This document shows, piece after piece, positions 10,831-22,150 of a DNA stretch of 64,000 bases. The number at the start of each line of letters is the position of its first letter. Within the stretch, counting starts at the first letter, position 1. A program made the position numbers and the translations under genes. Under the pieces are notes generated by a model. That model did not search any database. It worked only from the letters and a program-made list of their open reading frames with translations, and was not told where the DNA came from. Origin of the DNA: Isoetes taiwanensis (lineage: Eukaryota > Streptophyta > Lycopodiopsida > Isoetales > Isoetaceae); assembly GCA_021234155.1 (NCBI GenBank), contig JAJEKV010000034.1, positions 308,001 through 372,000 of the forward strand, in the 5' to 3' direction.

Positions 10831-13690
10831 ATGTACTTCTCGCATTCAAATATTTTTTATAGCATCATTGAATATCTGCTGAACTCAAAGCATATGGTGA
10901 AATTTCAATGCTCCACTTTACTTCTCACTTTGGTACGGACTCAATGGCCATATCTATGGCTTGTTTACAGACCTATTTCGAGGAGAATCTTGCGACTAGT
11001 CTTATCCAGCATTCTCAGTCACCAGCGGTGGCTTCCATCTTCTTTGTCTCCAAGAAGAACGATTCTTTGTGATAATAAGATCAATGTGTGCAATCAATAT
11101 TCTTTTCCTCGTATTCCAGAGTTATTTGAGCGGTCTGTAAGGTGCACATACTTCATTAAGATTGATCTTCGAGGCGCCTAAAATCTTATTCAGATCAGAG
11201 AAGATGATGGGTAGAAGATAGCCTTCTGAACTCGGCACAGTTATTTTGAGTACATTTCATGCCCTTCGGCCTTACCAATGCTCTAACAGTATTTTAACAC
11301 ATGGCCAATGATGTCTTTTGGGAGTTTTTTTTTATCTTTTATTATCATCTATTTGGATGATATTCTAATCTATTCAAAGACTATATAAGATAGATAGATA
11401 GTAGTTTTAACGTCACGCCACTAGGCAGCATCCAACTGGACATGTGACCACACACCACACTACATTGCTTGGTTGGGCCCTGCCCCCAACCACCTTACAT
11501 TGCGTCTGTTGGGATTTGACCCCCAACAGTACCGAGTGCGATTCTGGGCGGTCTCGAACTCGAGACCACATTGCTAAGGAACTAGTGTGTTACCACTAAG
11601 AGCATGAAGAACGTGTCTGGAAGGTCCTTCAGAAGCTGCGGGGCTGAAGAAGCGTCATTTTAAGCAAGATAATGTTGAGTCTCTTGGCTATCAGATTAGG
11701 CCTCATGGAATCTCTATGGATACCGCAAACCTCAGCACTATTTTGAGTAGCAAACACCTTTTTCCATCAGAGATATTCAGTATTTTCTTGGATTTACGAA
11801 TTTTATCGGCGTTTTATTCGAGATTATTTGGAGATTGCCCTTCCTTTGACATGCCTAACAGCAAAGGATGTGGCATTTGAATGGAGTATGGAAGCAAAAA
11901 CTGCTTTCATTACTTAGAATCATGCTTTTATCACAACATCAGTTCTTACTCAAGCTACATCCGATCATCTGTCACTCGGGAAAGTTCCAGGCTGCCGAAA
12001 TCAAATATCCGATTTATGGCAAGGAGTTATTAACGATGGTTGATTCTTTCAAGGAGGAGATGTTTCATGGAAGGATCACCTCATAAGGTCATAGTCCATA
12101 TAAATCATCAAAATCTAAATTTTTTCAGTCTACTCGAGTGCTCGATTGTTGCTAGACTGAGTGATATGCTCAAGTGTTATCTCACATTGATTTGTGATCA
12201 AGTACCATCCTGGATTCCTTCAAAGAAAGCCTGATGCCTCGTCTAGACACTCCTACCTTGAGGCTAAGCCAGGTAATCCTGCATTTGATTAGCAAGCACA
12301 TGTTATCTAGGCCCTGTTCAGTTCCAGCTATGGCCATCACTTTGTTCAAGAGGCCTCATGATACATCCTTGTTGGAGTCGGTTCGAGCATCTTTCTCCTC
12401 TGATCCATTCGACCCAACATGTATTTTCGACAAATGCAGTCGGACTATGATCATTTTGAGCTTTAGATCAATTCGTATTCCACGATAGACTTCTGTACAT
12501 GTATTCGATAGTATTGATGGCTTAGACTCCACTAATCTGTCAAAGTTTTCATTCAATCCTGTAATATATGCTATTATTTAAAGGTTCAAAGACATCTTTC
12601 TTGTGATCTTCTTTAGCTGCTCCCTATTCCAAATGGACCTTCGAAAAGTATTTTTGTGGATTTTATTCTGGAGTTGCCACTCTCTCAAGGTCATAATGCC
12701 ATCATCGTCGTTGTTGATCGCTTCTCTAAGATGGCTCATTTAATTTCTTGCAACCTCACCATCACTAGCGAGGAGACATCTAATCTTCTTTTTATGAAGT
12801 AGTCAGGCTTCACTTCAGTTTGATGCAGGTTTTTGGAAGCAGCTTTTGGAGTTATTACATATTGACTGCTTACTGACCTTCGGTCATCATCCAAAAATAA
12901 TGGAGAAGCAGGGCACACTAATTAGACTCTGGAACAATATTTGAGGTGCTTTATAAGTTACTAGCAAAATGATAGAGTCAATTATCTTCCATTAACTGAA
13001 TTTGCCTATAATAACTCAATACATGTTTCCACTGGCTAGACTTCGAACTTTCATTGGTCCCTCAGTGTCGCTAGAGGTGGCTCTACCAATCCTAGGGCCA
13101 AGTTTTGACTTGAAAAACTCCAGGATCTTCAATCTAATCTTCAATACCATCTTCCCAAGCACAGAAATGCTAACGGCATTATGCTGATTAACATCAGCAG
13201 AAAGCTCCTACATTTCATGTTGGTTGACCTTGTCTGACTTTTGTGTAGGGATTTTTCTACCTCATGCCCATGCAACAAGATTAACTATTATTGCCTTGGA
13301 CCTTACTGAATCATGGCTCAGATCAGCGATGTGGCATTCCAGCTTGAGCTATCCCCAGTTGTTCGTCTACATCCAATATTTCATGTTTATCTATCGGAGC
13401 CTTATACACTTAACCCCTTCTCGGGTCATATTCATCCGCCGTCTCCACCAATGGAAATTGATGATCATGAGGAGTTCGAGATTCAAGAGATTTTTTACTT
13501 TAGATTTCTTCGTCGGCAGCTATGTCCAAGTTTTTTCAAGCAATCGCACCTGGGAACCTGCGAACAAGAATCTAACCAATGCCCCTGATAAGATTGCAGA
13601 GTTCCATCAATATTTTCCGGATAAGCCAAGTCCAAGTGCTCTGGCTCCAGCTTTGAAGACTCGACGTCGTCATAAGATGATGATGGTATG
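10831..13690 (+). pseudogene. Ty3/gypsy chromovirus pol relic
   Basis: This is a decayed Pol polyprotein of a chromodomain-bearing gypsy retrotransposon. In order: reverse transcriptase (FIKIDLRGA near 11155-11180, IYLDDILIYSK at about 11347-11380), RNase H (ITSVLTQATSDH-like, then AAEIKYPIYGKELLTMVDSF at 11991-12050), integrase ([12 protein letters not shown] at 12708-12751; later FAYNNSIHVSTG), and a C-terminal chromodomain (EEFEIQEI near 13470, TWEPANKNLTNAPDKIAEFH at about 13551-13610). Stops and frameshifts occur every few hundred bases, and a SINE sits between the catalytic LDD block and the RT thumb. The chromodomain tail style (..EFHQ.FPDKPSPS) resembles fungal-type chromoviruses more than the usual seed-plant clades; that placement is inference. 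Confidence 0.85.
11388..11599 (-). mobile_element. tRNA-derived SINE with (TATC)n tail
   Basis: A 212-bp insertion breaks the gypsy reading frame between SKTI and EHEERV. Read on the minus strand, it begins cttagtggtaacacactag (A-box-like), has a clear B box gagttcgagacc (plus 11550-11561), and ends in three to four TATC units (plus 11388-11401). This is the layout of a Pol III SINE. The same tail motif ends the LINE at 46.25 kb. A clean target duplication could not be fixed. Confidence 0.7.
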
Positions 13691-13855
13691 ACGACCATAT
13701 GATGAGGATGGTATGACGACCATATGATGAGTATTATACTAGTATATATGGTCGTCACATGGATGCAAAACTGTAGTTGCATAAGGTTAAGCTCGAACTC
13801 ACAACCTTTTAGTTGTGAATCATTCAAATTTGCCAAGTGAACTATCAAAGCTTGT
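13691..13855 (-). mobile_element. Possible second tRNA-like SINE
   Basis: On the minus strand, from about 13853, the sequence reads tgatagttcacttggcaaa (A-box-like), and about 30 bases later aaggttgtgagttcgagct (B-box-like). It continues to a short tandem 'ggtcgtcataccatc(c/a)tcatc' near 13677-13731. It lies at the end of the gypsy chromodomain. Family and ends are uncertain. Confidence 0.4.
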
Positions 13856-14586
13856 TGAAGAATTTCCTTTGCGTATTCTTCATATTCAAAGCTATCTGAT
13901 GAGGTTCTAGAACATTCTAGAACCTAATGCATGCAAGACACTTGGCACGATCTTGTCCACTGGAGTTGCACGATCCGAATGTTGGACTAGACGTATATAC
14001 AGAAGCCTCATTCTTATCAAATAATTTTGATCCAATGCCAGTCTTGAGCCTTCTAGTTCAAGCCCCCGTGCTCTGCTCTGATCTATCAAGTATTTCCAGT
14101 TAAAACACTTCTCCCTGGGCGTCTCCATCTTCCTAGGCTGCTAGAACTTCTCCTTAGAACCAAATTTCGTCCTAACTATAATGGAATTGGGCAGGCTGCA
14201 TATGGAAAGTTCAACGTGGCTAATCGAGTGCCATGTGGCACCTAGGTCCTTCCTTGACTATAATTAATTAACATAGCTAATGTTCATTAATGTAATGTAC
14301 CACCCCATTGTACTCCTTAATAGCATATAATGTGTTAAGATGTCCATGGTACATGATGTATTCATGATTTAGCCCCACATTACTTGTATTTATATAAGGC
14401 ATATAATGGATGGAAACTTACAGCTCTTGCCAAATAGAGCCCTGAAATTTGTAGTTATGTGCTTACAAAGGCGAAGGTGTAGAAAGATACCAAAGTTGCT
14501 TTCAAGATATGAAAGCTCATTGCATTCTACCAGAAGCTAAAACATATCTTTGGGACTAGACTGTATTTGTTTGCAAATAGTTTTAA
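13856..14586. other. Flank of the gypsy relic, possibly LTR remnant
   Basis: No gene was seen. A TATA-like stretch 'tatttatataaggc' occurs near 14387 and might be an LTR promoter, but no matching copy upstream of the gypsy pol was found, so this remains a guess. Confidence 0.25.
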
Positions 14587-14610
14587 GAGGAAGGAAGGAA
14601 GGAAGGAAGG
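14587..14610. repeat. (GGAA)n microsatellite
   Basis: Five to six perfect GGAA units. Confidence 0.9.
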
Positions 14611-14619
14611 TACTTTTAT

Positions 14620-14815
14620 CGTCCACGGAGACCAATCGGTCTATGGGACCCAATACAAAAAAAGCAGCAGGGATTACCGCCTCGATTAAAAACCCCGCAC
14701 CAAGGGTTTTCGAGGGAAAACCGCGGCAATCAATCACCGACAAAACCGTAACTAATCATATAAAATGCGTAAACATCCCAATATATACAAATATGCACCA
14801 CCCCCGTAGTGCCTA
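14620..14815. repeat. Segment shared with the copia element at 32.4 kb
   Basis: The phrase gattaaaaaccccgc followed by gggttttcgagggaaaac (14683-14721) matches gattgaaaacccccgcc and gggttttcgagggaaaac near 32411-32451, just inside the copia 3' end. Flanks such as 'attactaccagg' and 'attaccgcctcg' also align loosely. It may be a remnant of a related copia 3' region lying next to the GC-rich LINE. Confidence 0.5.
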
Positions 14816-14899
14816 GTCATCTGGACAGCCAAAGTGGGGGCAAAGGTGACCTCGCAGTCCGGTACCTCCCCGTATGACCCCGTGGCACGCATCGACGGT

Positions 14900-15260
14900 G
14901 TGTTCATCAGCAAATGCAAGGGCACGTCCCCGCCGTACTAAGGGGAGCGTGATCGCCCTGGATCGAAGCAACGCCGGGCAACTCGAAAGTGTGAGACTCA
15001 TCCTCAATGGCACCCGCTTTGACAAAGACCGGGCAGAGCTGTCCGGCGGGGCTCCCCAATCCACCGCCTGCCTCGATCGCGAAGATGGTGGGCACCGTCG
15101 CTAATGGAGGCAATGAGTCCGCGCTTTTTTCAGGGCGGTTGGAACGCGGTGTAGAGCAGGGGCCCGCTAACCCGGGGTTAATGTGCTCCTTGTAATGGGC
15201 CATTTTGACCGCTTCAGAGCAATGGGGTCCCGAGCTTGCCAAGGAAACAAGCATCTAGGT
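14900..15260 (-). pseudogene. GC-rich LINE ORF2 C-terminal segment
   Basis: The minus frame contains ESHTFELPGV, the counterpart of the ESHALRIEKDRW block that precedes the C-terminal Cys/His knuckle in the better-preserved LINE at 45.7 kb. Cysteine pairs follow (CPCIC), but the knuckle itself is not intact. Confidence 0.5.
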
Positions 15261-15573
15261 ACTCCCCGGCTGTCCGCGATCGGCAACGCGCCCCAGCTAT
15301 GCGCATGCGTTGCTCACGCGTTCCATCTGGGCCGAACCACCGATCTCTCTTACCCCTCCAACGGGCCCTAAGCCGCTGCGGACTCATGGCCCGCGATAAG
15401 CCGGTGCGGGAGCCGAGCATCACCCATAGTAACCACTTTTAAAAATAGACGATGTGTCTATCAAAGGGCTGCCCGCTGGCGGCAAGAATCGATTTCTACA
15501 GCTGAGAATCCGATAGGGGGGTGAAGGTTTCACCCAAGTGCCCGTGCCAAAATGCCTTCGCACCTGCTCCAAG

Positions 15574-16660
15574 TCATTCCGCAGTCGCCAAAGAGACGAC
15601 CGGGCCCCAAACCCTCGACCCGCATGAAGGACGGGGCTCGACCAGCACCGCGAAACAGATGTGACCGATGGCCCCAATCATATAGCTCGCACGGGTGACC
15701 GCTTGTTCTCGCATGGCATAAAGCGCTTTCCGGCCCGCCACCACGCTTAGCCGGATAGACGCCCCCCGCCAGAAAGCGAGGGAGGGGAACTCCACCCTAG
15801 GTACTTGTAGGTGGGCGGACGTCCACCGTCCCCGATATGTGAGTCACGAGGCATGGGGTGACGTGAAGAGGATATGAGAACCACCACGGTCTTGGCGGAT
15901 TGACGCCATATGTCCAGCGACAAAATGTGTCTAGGGCATCCGTGAGACCGCATAACCGCGGGTGTGGGCCACGGAGCCAACATCGCCCCATAGATGAGCC
16001 GGCGGATGACCCAGTGCAAAAGTCGTATGCCATCCCCCATGCTCAAAGTAGCCGGGGGCTCTAACCGATCAATGTAGAGGCCAAAAAGTGTTGGCGAGGG
16101 GGGCAACCTGGGACCTCGACACTACCGGTGAATGCTTGGCCCGTCGGTACGCATCCTCGCCAAAACAACTCTCATACAACCTATATGGCATTCTGCACCG
16201 GGCAGCGGGAGCCCCCTGTTGACGCAGTCTAGCCACGGCTTTTCTCGGGACCGTGAGATCAAAAGCCTTTTGCGAAGTCCACAAAGCAAGAATACAAGTC
16301 CAAAATAGATGATTCCGGCCGTCTTCAATCGCCCGCGCTGGCGTAAAGATATGGTCAATCGTTGAGTGGCGGGTCGAAAGCCCGCCGCGTGTGAGGGGCT
16401 CGCGACATCCACCTCGCCCGTGGTCAATCTGGCGCTGCTCGAGAATGCCGATAACTTTGGCAAATCTTGAATCCCGACCATGATCGTCCGTAATTGGCTC
16501 GGACGGTGTGGGTCGCCTCGCCTTTGTGAATGGGAACAACCCCCGCTTGGGTCCATTGTCGGGGAAACCCTCCCCGCAATGCTCGCTGAACGGTAGTGAG
16601 GACCGACAAGCCGCCGCCCCCGCCCACTTGAGTAACTCGGCCCGCATACCATCGAGGTCA
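15574..16660 (-). pseudogene. GC-rich LINE reverse transcriptase relic
   Basis: Conserved RT blocks are visible across frames: the NYRTIMVGS-like start (near 16480-16500), FAKVIGILEQRQIDHG, the STIDHIF finger block (about 16345-16365), SQKAFDLTVPRKAVARL (the F.KAFDTVPR block, about 16235-16285), SPTLFGLYIDRL (16060-16100), and PTYKYLG (15798-15818) with the thumb after it. The YADD catalytic motif is mutated to a LIYGAM-like reading near 15990. It is inactive. Confidence 0.8.
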
Positions 16661-17212
16661 CCGCCTTCCCATTAGCTAGCCGCTTCGCAGCCCTCCTCAA
16701 CATCCTCGCCCACGAACCAATGGGGGGCCATCCCCGTATATGGGCGACGCTGCCCCCTCGGCGGGTCATAGAGCCGCCGCAGTACTGCTCCCACCGCCCG
16801 GGTGTGATGTCCCCGTAGGCTGGGCTGGCCTTCAAGCACTCTGCGCCAAAAGGTTCGAGGATGAGAGTCCAAAGCCAACATCTCCCCTCGATGCTTGTAA
16901 GGTACCGCGCTTTTGTGTCCTTCGATGGGCGCCAGATCGTGGTGGCTCCGCAAGCGGGTACCCGGATCCGCATCGTGACGGAAGAGCCGCCGCTATCTTT
17001 TACAAATCGCATCAAACCATCTACACGAGGGAATGTTGTCGACCCCGAGCGCACGGGGGTCCGCCAAAGACCTGTCCGCCGCATCCCGTAATAGCGAAGT
17101 CACCTGGTCCGTCTGCTGCTCTAGTGTGGAGGTCCGCAGAATTACCGGGAGGGCGCCCATGAGCATCTCGGCCAGTAGTCCTCGCCGCCATAATCGAAGT
17201 CTCAACCGAGGA

Positions 17213-18100
17213 CTACGAGGGGCGGCATAGTGGGGGTTCGGGCGCTCGCCAAACCAGGTCCAAATAAAGTGGGAGGTGATCCGAAGTCGACCTCCTCATC
17301 CCGATCGCCCTGTGCCCACCCGAAACGATCGATGAGATGCATATCTTGGCGCGAACTACAAGCACATAGTCCACCACACTAGACCCTCCCCCTCGATTGT
17401 CCCGGCCTCGCATGTGCACTTGGCGAAATCGGGCCACCGCGGAAAGGCCATTGCAAATTATCAAGTCAAAATGCCACATAGCAGGAGCAACCGCTCGCCA
17501 AAGCGAAAGTGACCGGTCGTCATCCCACCCGCGTGGCGCTACTGGGCGGGCGAAGCCGCAGGACATCGCCGTCGGCCGAGGGGGTCAAGTCGCATGGGCT
17601 GCTCTACTCCGCCCGCGGCATTGAAATTTCCAAGAAGGACGACCCTACCCAATCGCCGATGCTGCCAGATGTCATCATATAGATCGACATATAATGTCCA
17701 TCCTATCCGTGATCGGGTGGCTGCTGATAGAAGGTGCCGCCCTCGCTGCGGAGGGAAAATAACAGCGCCCGAAAAAAGAGGGTTGCCACCGGTATTATGC
17801 AATAACGCAACCCGTGGCACCGTTGTGTCCGCCTGCCTTCCTCGAGGGTAACCGAATGTGCTAAGGTTGTCCCAGAGTAGCAAGCCACTCCACCATGACC
17901 CCGCCGTCCCGCATGTATTGAAGACCGAAAATGTTGGTAACCCTAAAAATCGTAGCCTCGGCTCAAAGATGTTCTCCCATGTCTCCATGAGGAAGATGAG
18001 ATCCATACCGCCGCCACTGAAGTTCGGACCGCCCCTTCCGCCAAGGGAAGTTCTCGACAATTCCACGAGACCACCCGAGGCACAATTCCATTTGTCGCCC
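17213..18100 (-). pseudogene. GC-rich LINE AP-type endonuclease relic
   Basis: The N-terminal endonuclease reads VVSWNCRELP (near 18050-18080), DLIFLMETWE (about 17968-17998), RVVLLGNFNAAGG (the GD.N block, about 17610-17650), and further left SSVVDYVLV and TSDHLPLYLDLVW (17250-17290). This order is the exonuclease-endonuclease-phosphatase fold of LINE ORF2. The 175-codon frame 17539-18066 carries most of it. At least one frameshift separates the start and end blocks. Confidence 0.8.
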
Positions 18101-18840
18101 GAGGGATGGTATGCGCAAATGAGTCAGCGGGGGGACGGGAAGCGAGGGCCGAAAGGGAGAAGTAGATGGAGCGGAGGCGATGTGGCGGGAGGGCGTGGGC
18201 CGCGAGGAGCGAGGGGAGTAGGAGCAGGAGAAGGGGGCCGTGGGTAGTAGAAGCGGCGGGGCCGCGCCGGTACCGTGGGTTGGGGCTGCGGGTCTGCAGC
18301 AGAAGCGTGTCAGGCCGGAAAATGTGCATCCCCGCCTCAACCAATCTCAAGGCACTTCGGCTTAATGCCGCCTCTCGACAAGCTCTTTCGGCTGCGGCCT
18401 CTGCCCAGACGGGTGTGAGGTCCCTGTCCCACGTATGTGGATGTCCCCTTCAACATCCGGCCCCGGCGCAATCGACATCACGCACTGCATCCGCAAACCG
18501 CGAATATGACAATGCGGGTCACGCGCCGGGCGCTAAGCCCCATGCCTGCTGCTCGAGAAATGTGAATCGCCTCGAATGTCATCCGATCGAGAATGTGTGT
18601 TCGGATGTTGTGGGCGAGACTCTCCTCCCCGCTGCTCGCATGCCTCGAACTACCGGTTGTGGCCTCTCCGCCAAGGCCCCGAGTTCTCACTGCTGGCGGT
18701 CCAAGGTGGGCGGGCCTGGTCCCCTTTGGGGGATGGTGTTGGTGGCCGGGATGGCGGAGTGACCGGGAGTGTGGCCGGGATGGCGGGAGTGGCCGGAGAG
18801 CGGGCAAAGAAGGGGGCGTGGCGAGGGTCATTTCCCAACA

Positions 18841-19569
18841 CTTTTTGCTGAACAAAAATATATTGCACAGTTTTGCAATAGAAATGTCAGGGCTCGCCAA
18901 AAAGCCTTCTCCGAAAAGAACTTAGATGAATTCTTTAATTTTTTTGATACCTTAAATGATGAGACAATTGATTGCACTACTACACTAGTTCATAGCTCTT
19001 CTAAATTGTTTTTTGTTCAGACATTGTTGGCCCGATCTAAGGGGCCCCATTCCCTTGCTGCTACTATTTGGCCCGGGGTATTCACATAGAAGACACGTAT
19101 AAACCTAGTGAGTGTGTAGAAGGGGGTTTTTTTCTCCATGTTTTTGTATGTATATTAGGGGATTAAATCCCCCTCTTACTGACATTCGTGTATTTTCTCC
19201 ACGGAAGGGGTGTTTTTCCAACACTTTTGCCTGCGTATATAGGGGTGTTTTTTCTCACCTTAAGCACGCAGGTGGCATGTGCTCATGTGATAAAGGTGAA
19301 TCCCCCGGACTATTTGGTTCAGCAAACCCCTCCCCATATTGGTTGGTGAGAAGGAGACAGACACCAAAGGCCATCCGAGATGGTAAAGTTTTTTTTATAC
19401 AAATTTGCTACAGAATCAAAGCTTAAAATAACACTTTGACAATCTTTTTCTTCTTGAAAAAACACTAGAAGATAAGTCTATCATCCTTTTCCAATACCAA
19501 GGAAAAGATCATGAGAGCGAACCCTGACATAACGGCGCGAACCCTGACATAACGGCACCAATATTAGTT
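18841..19569. other. Flank of the LINE, no recognised gene
   Basis: A plus-strand open frame (18769-19089) crosses the composition boundary and ends with KLFFVQTLLARSKGPHS. I do not recognise it. 19120-19260 has three loose repeats of a 'ggggtgttttttctcc' type. A short tandem 'gcgaaccctgacataacgg' occurs at 19517-19556. Confidence 0.35.
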
Positions 19570-20035
19570 TAGGTTCTAGATCTATAGCTTCTGCACTGGC
19601 TCCAGATCATTCCAGGTGGCATGGGATATCACCGAGCCCCAGATTTCAACTCCATATATGAGAATGGGCTTTATGAAGGCCCAGACAAGTGCGACTTATG
19701 GCCCCAGACATATAGCTCTGATTTGTGACTATTGTTTTGCATGGCATACAATGCTAATTTCCAGCCAGCTATAATGTGCAACCAGATGAAACCGTCCCAG
19801 TATGTGGTAGTAGGAAACTTCACTCCCAAGTACTTGTAAGTGGGAGCCACCTCCACACTTTGGCCCTGAGTGAAGAAAGGACTCCGTGACTAGCGGGAGG
19901 ATGCAACCACTAGTACCTTGGTCTCAGCCATGTTAATCCATATGCCAGTGAACTGGCAGAAGGTATCCAAAGCATCCAAATGGCACTACATGTTGCCTGG
20001 GTTGTAGGCTAAGAGGCCCACATCATTAGATGAGA
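19570..20035 (-). pseudogene. LINE reverse-transcriptase fragment
   Basis: On the minus strand the fragment reads LDALDTFCQFTGIWINMAET, VEVAPTYKYLGVKFP (near 19810-19856) and GWKLALYAMQNN. This aligns with the same portion of the GC-rich LINE (ALDTFCRWTYGVN, PPTYKYLG, GRKALYAMREQ). The base composition here is ordinary. It is a truncated copy of the same family. Confidence 0.8.
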
Positions 20036-21650
20036 TGTCGGATTATGTTAGTGAAGGAATGCGTGATTTGCATTTATAAGAATCATTGAACATGAATACA
20101 TGAAGGAATGTGTGACTGTGATGAATAGGTCTATAGTCCGAAACCTATGCCATTCTTAGAAATGACAAAATCAACTGTACATTAAATAGCATAATCAACT
20201 AGCATAATTGATCAAAAATCCAACTAAATCAAAGAAAATCAAGAACTTAGCTAGCCCTAAACAATCACAGCAGATTTGGAAGGAGCTGCCATGTGGAAAA
20301 TGAGAATCTGAGGTGTGAAGCGTCTTTGCATTGCAATGCTCTGAATGAAGAGGCGGCGACAAAAATCCATTCCTGAAGGAGAAGATAGCAACGAAAACAG
20401 AGCGCCCAAAAACATCTTTCCAAGTCCACTCCCCCTGCCTGGACCAATAAGATATTAAAGCCAAGATCATAATCGTGGCCGTTAGATGACCTCGATTTGA
20501 TTTTTGGATAATGCATTAAATTTTTTTAACACCTTCCACAACCAATTGTTTGATCGGTAATAATCTAGGTGTATTTATCCATCGGGCATGTAAAGGGCAA
20601 GGGAGAGAATTTCATTGAGTTTCAGACCCAGATTAAATCGTGCTAATTTGTTTTTTGTAATGTGCAGTGAAATATCCAGTGAAATGAGTCTTGCTTTTTA
20701 AACAAATCCCAAGTCCTTTGCCAAATCCTTGCTTGCTTGCTTCAAAACAGAGCTCCGGCTATGGTGGATGGAGCCTATTTAATCCCCTACCTGTTTCGGT
20801 AGATTCTAAAACCTAAGAGGCAAAATAGACTAGTTAGATTTTTGTGTTTATAAAGCAGTTGATGACTTCCGATACTAGACTTCGATGAAAGAAAGGAACA
20901 CTAGACTTTTTGTGTTTATAAGAGGTTCATGGTTGACGAGCCATGGCCCCTTACCCACGTAATGTTCCCTAGGGGAACATTATCCCTAACAAAATAGAAA
21001 CTACCTTAATAAACAGCACGCGTTATCCAGACATTATATATGGATGCTCCCAACAAAAAAATGGCCACGCTAGTTCAATAAATAAATTCCAGGAGGCAAG
21101 TTCTCTACCAATTGGACACACCCCTTTTTGAATCTAGAAAAATTATAAGTGTAAGGTGGATTTACAACAACCTAAGATGCTGAGGATGTTGAAAAAATGG
21201 TTGTGATGCTATTGGTCAAATTTGGATGATTTGCGAAGGAGATATGGGGTTTGAAGAAGATATGACCAGTTTTGCTCGTTACAGACAAATTTCGACAACT
21301 AGAAAAGCATTTGGAAGATTTAGAGATGGAAAGGTTTGAAAAATTAAATGCAAAGTACTTTTACTACTGCTCTAAAATGGCATGTCTTGCATTCCAAAAC
21401 CAATTGTGTGTAGTCGAAACCTTCTCACTTCTGTCTCATGCTCATAGCATCTTTCTACGAATTTCAAATTCCAGTTAACCTCTGGTCGTTATCAGGACAA
21501 ATAGCATATTTGCTATTTTTTGTTTCCAAATGCAAAAGGCATAGATGCATGATCAAATTCATTGTTGAAGATTGTTTCCAAATTTATGTCACTGTGTGGT
21601 TAGCATCATGTAAGTACTCATAGTTAGATGTAGCACAATCATAGGAACTT
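20036..21650. other. Non-coding DNA with scattered repeats
   Basis: No gene was recognised. The phrase gaaggaatg(c/t)gtga(c/t)t occurs at about 20053 and 20103, and again at 27882 and 28209, suggesting fragments of one dispersed repeat. A perfect short palindrome, aatgttccc then gggaacatt, lies at about 20962-20982. Confidence 0.45.
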
Positions 21651-21654
21651 TTCT

Positions 21655-22150
<496 letters not shown>

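Larger units (their letters stand above)
14816..18840 (-). mobile_element. Very GC-rich LINE relic
   Basis: This is a non-LTR retrotransposon on the minus strand with endonuclease, reverse transcriptase and C-terminal segments in order from right to left. Its composition is strikingly G+C and CpG rich compared with everything around it, and the change is abrupt at both sides (about 14.82 and 18.84 kb). The reading frames are broken by many indels: conserved blocks jump among the three frames. The right-hand 0.7 kb (18.1-18.84) should be the 5' leader/ORF1 part, but I recognised no domain there. Relatives of the same family at 19.6 and 36.2 kb have ordinary composition. Confidence 0.85.

Noticed and set aside
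16122-17084. 320-codon minus-strand frame in the GC-rich block
   Set aside because: It contains scattered LINE pieces (RLANGKA, LRTIMVG) but most RT blocks lie in other frames. Its length comes from low stop-codon frequency in GC-rich DNA, so it is not a single gene.
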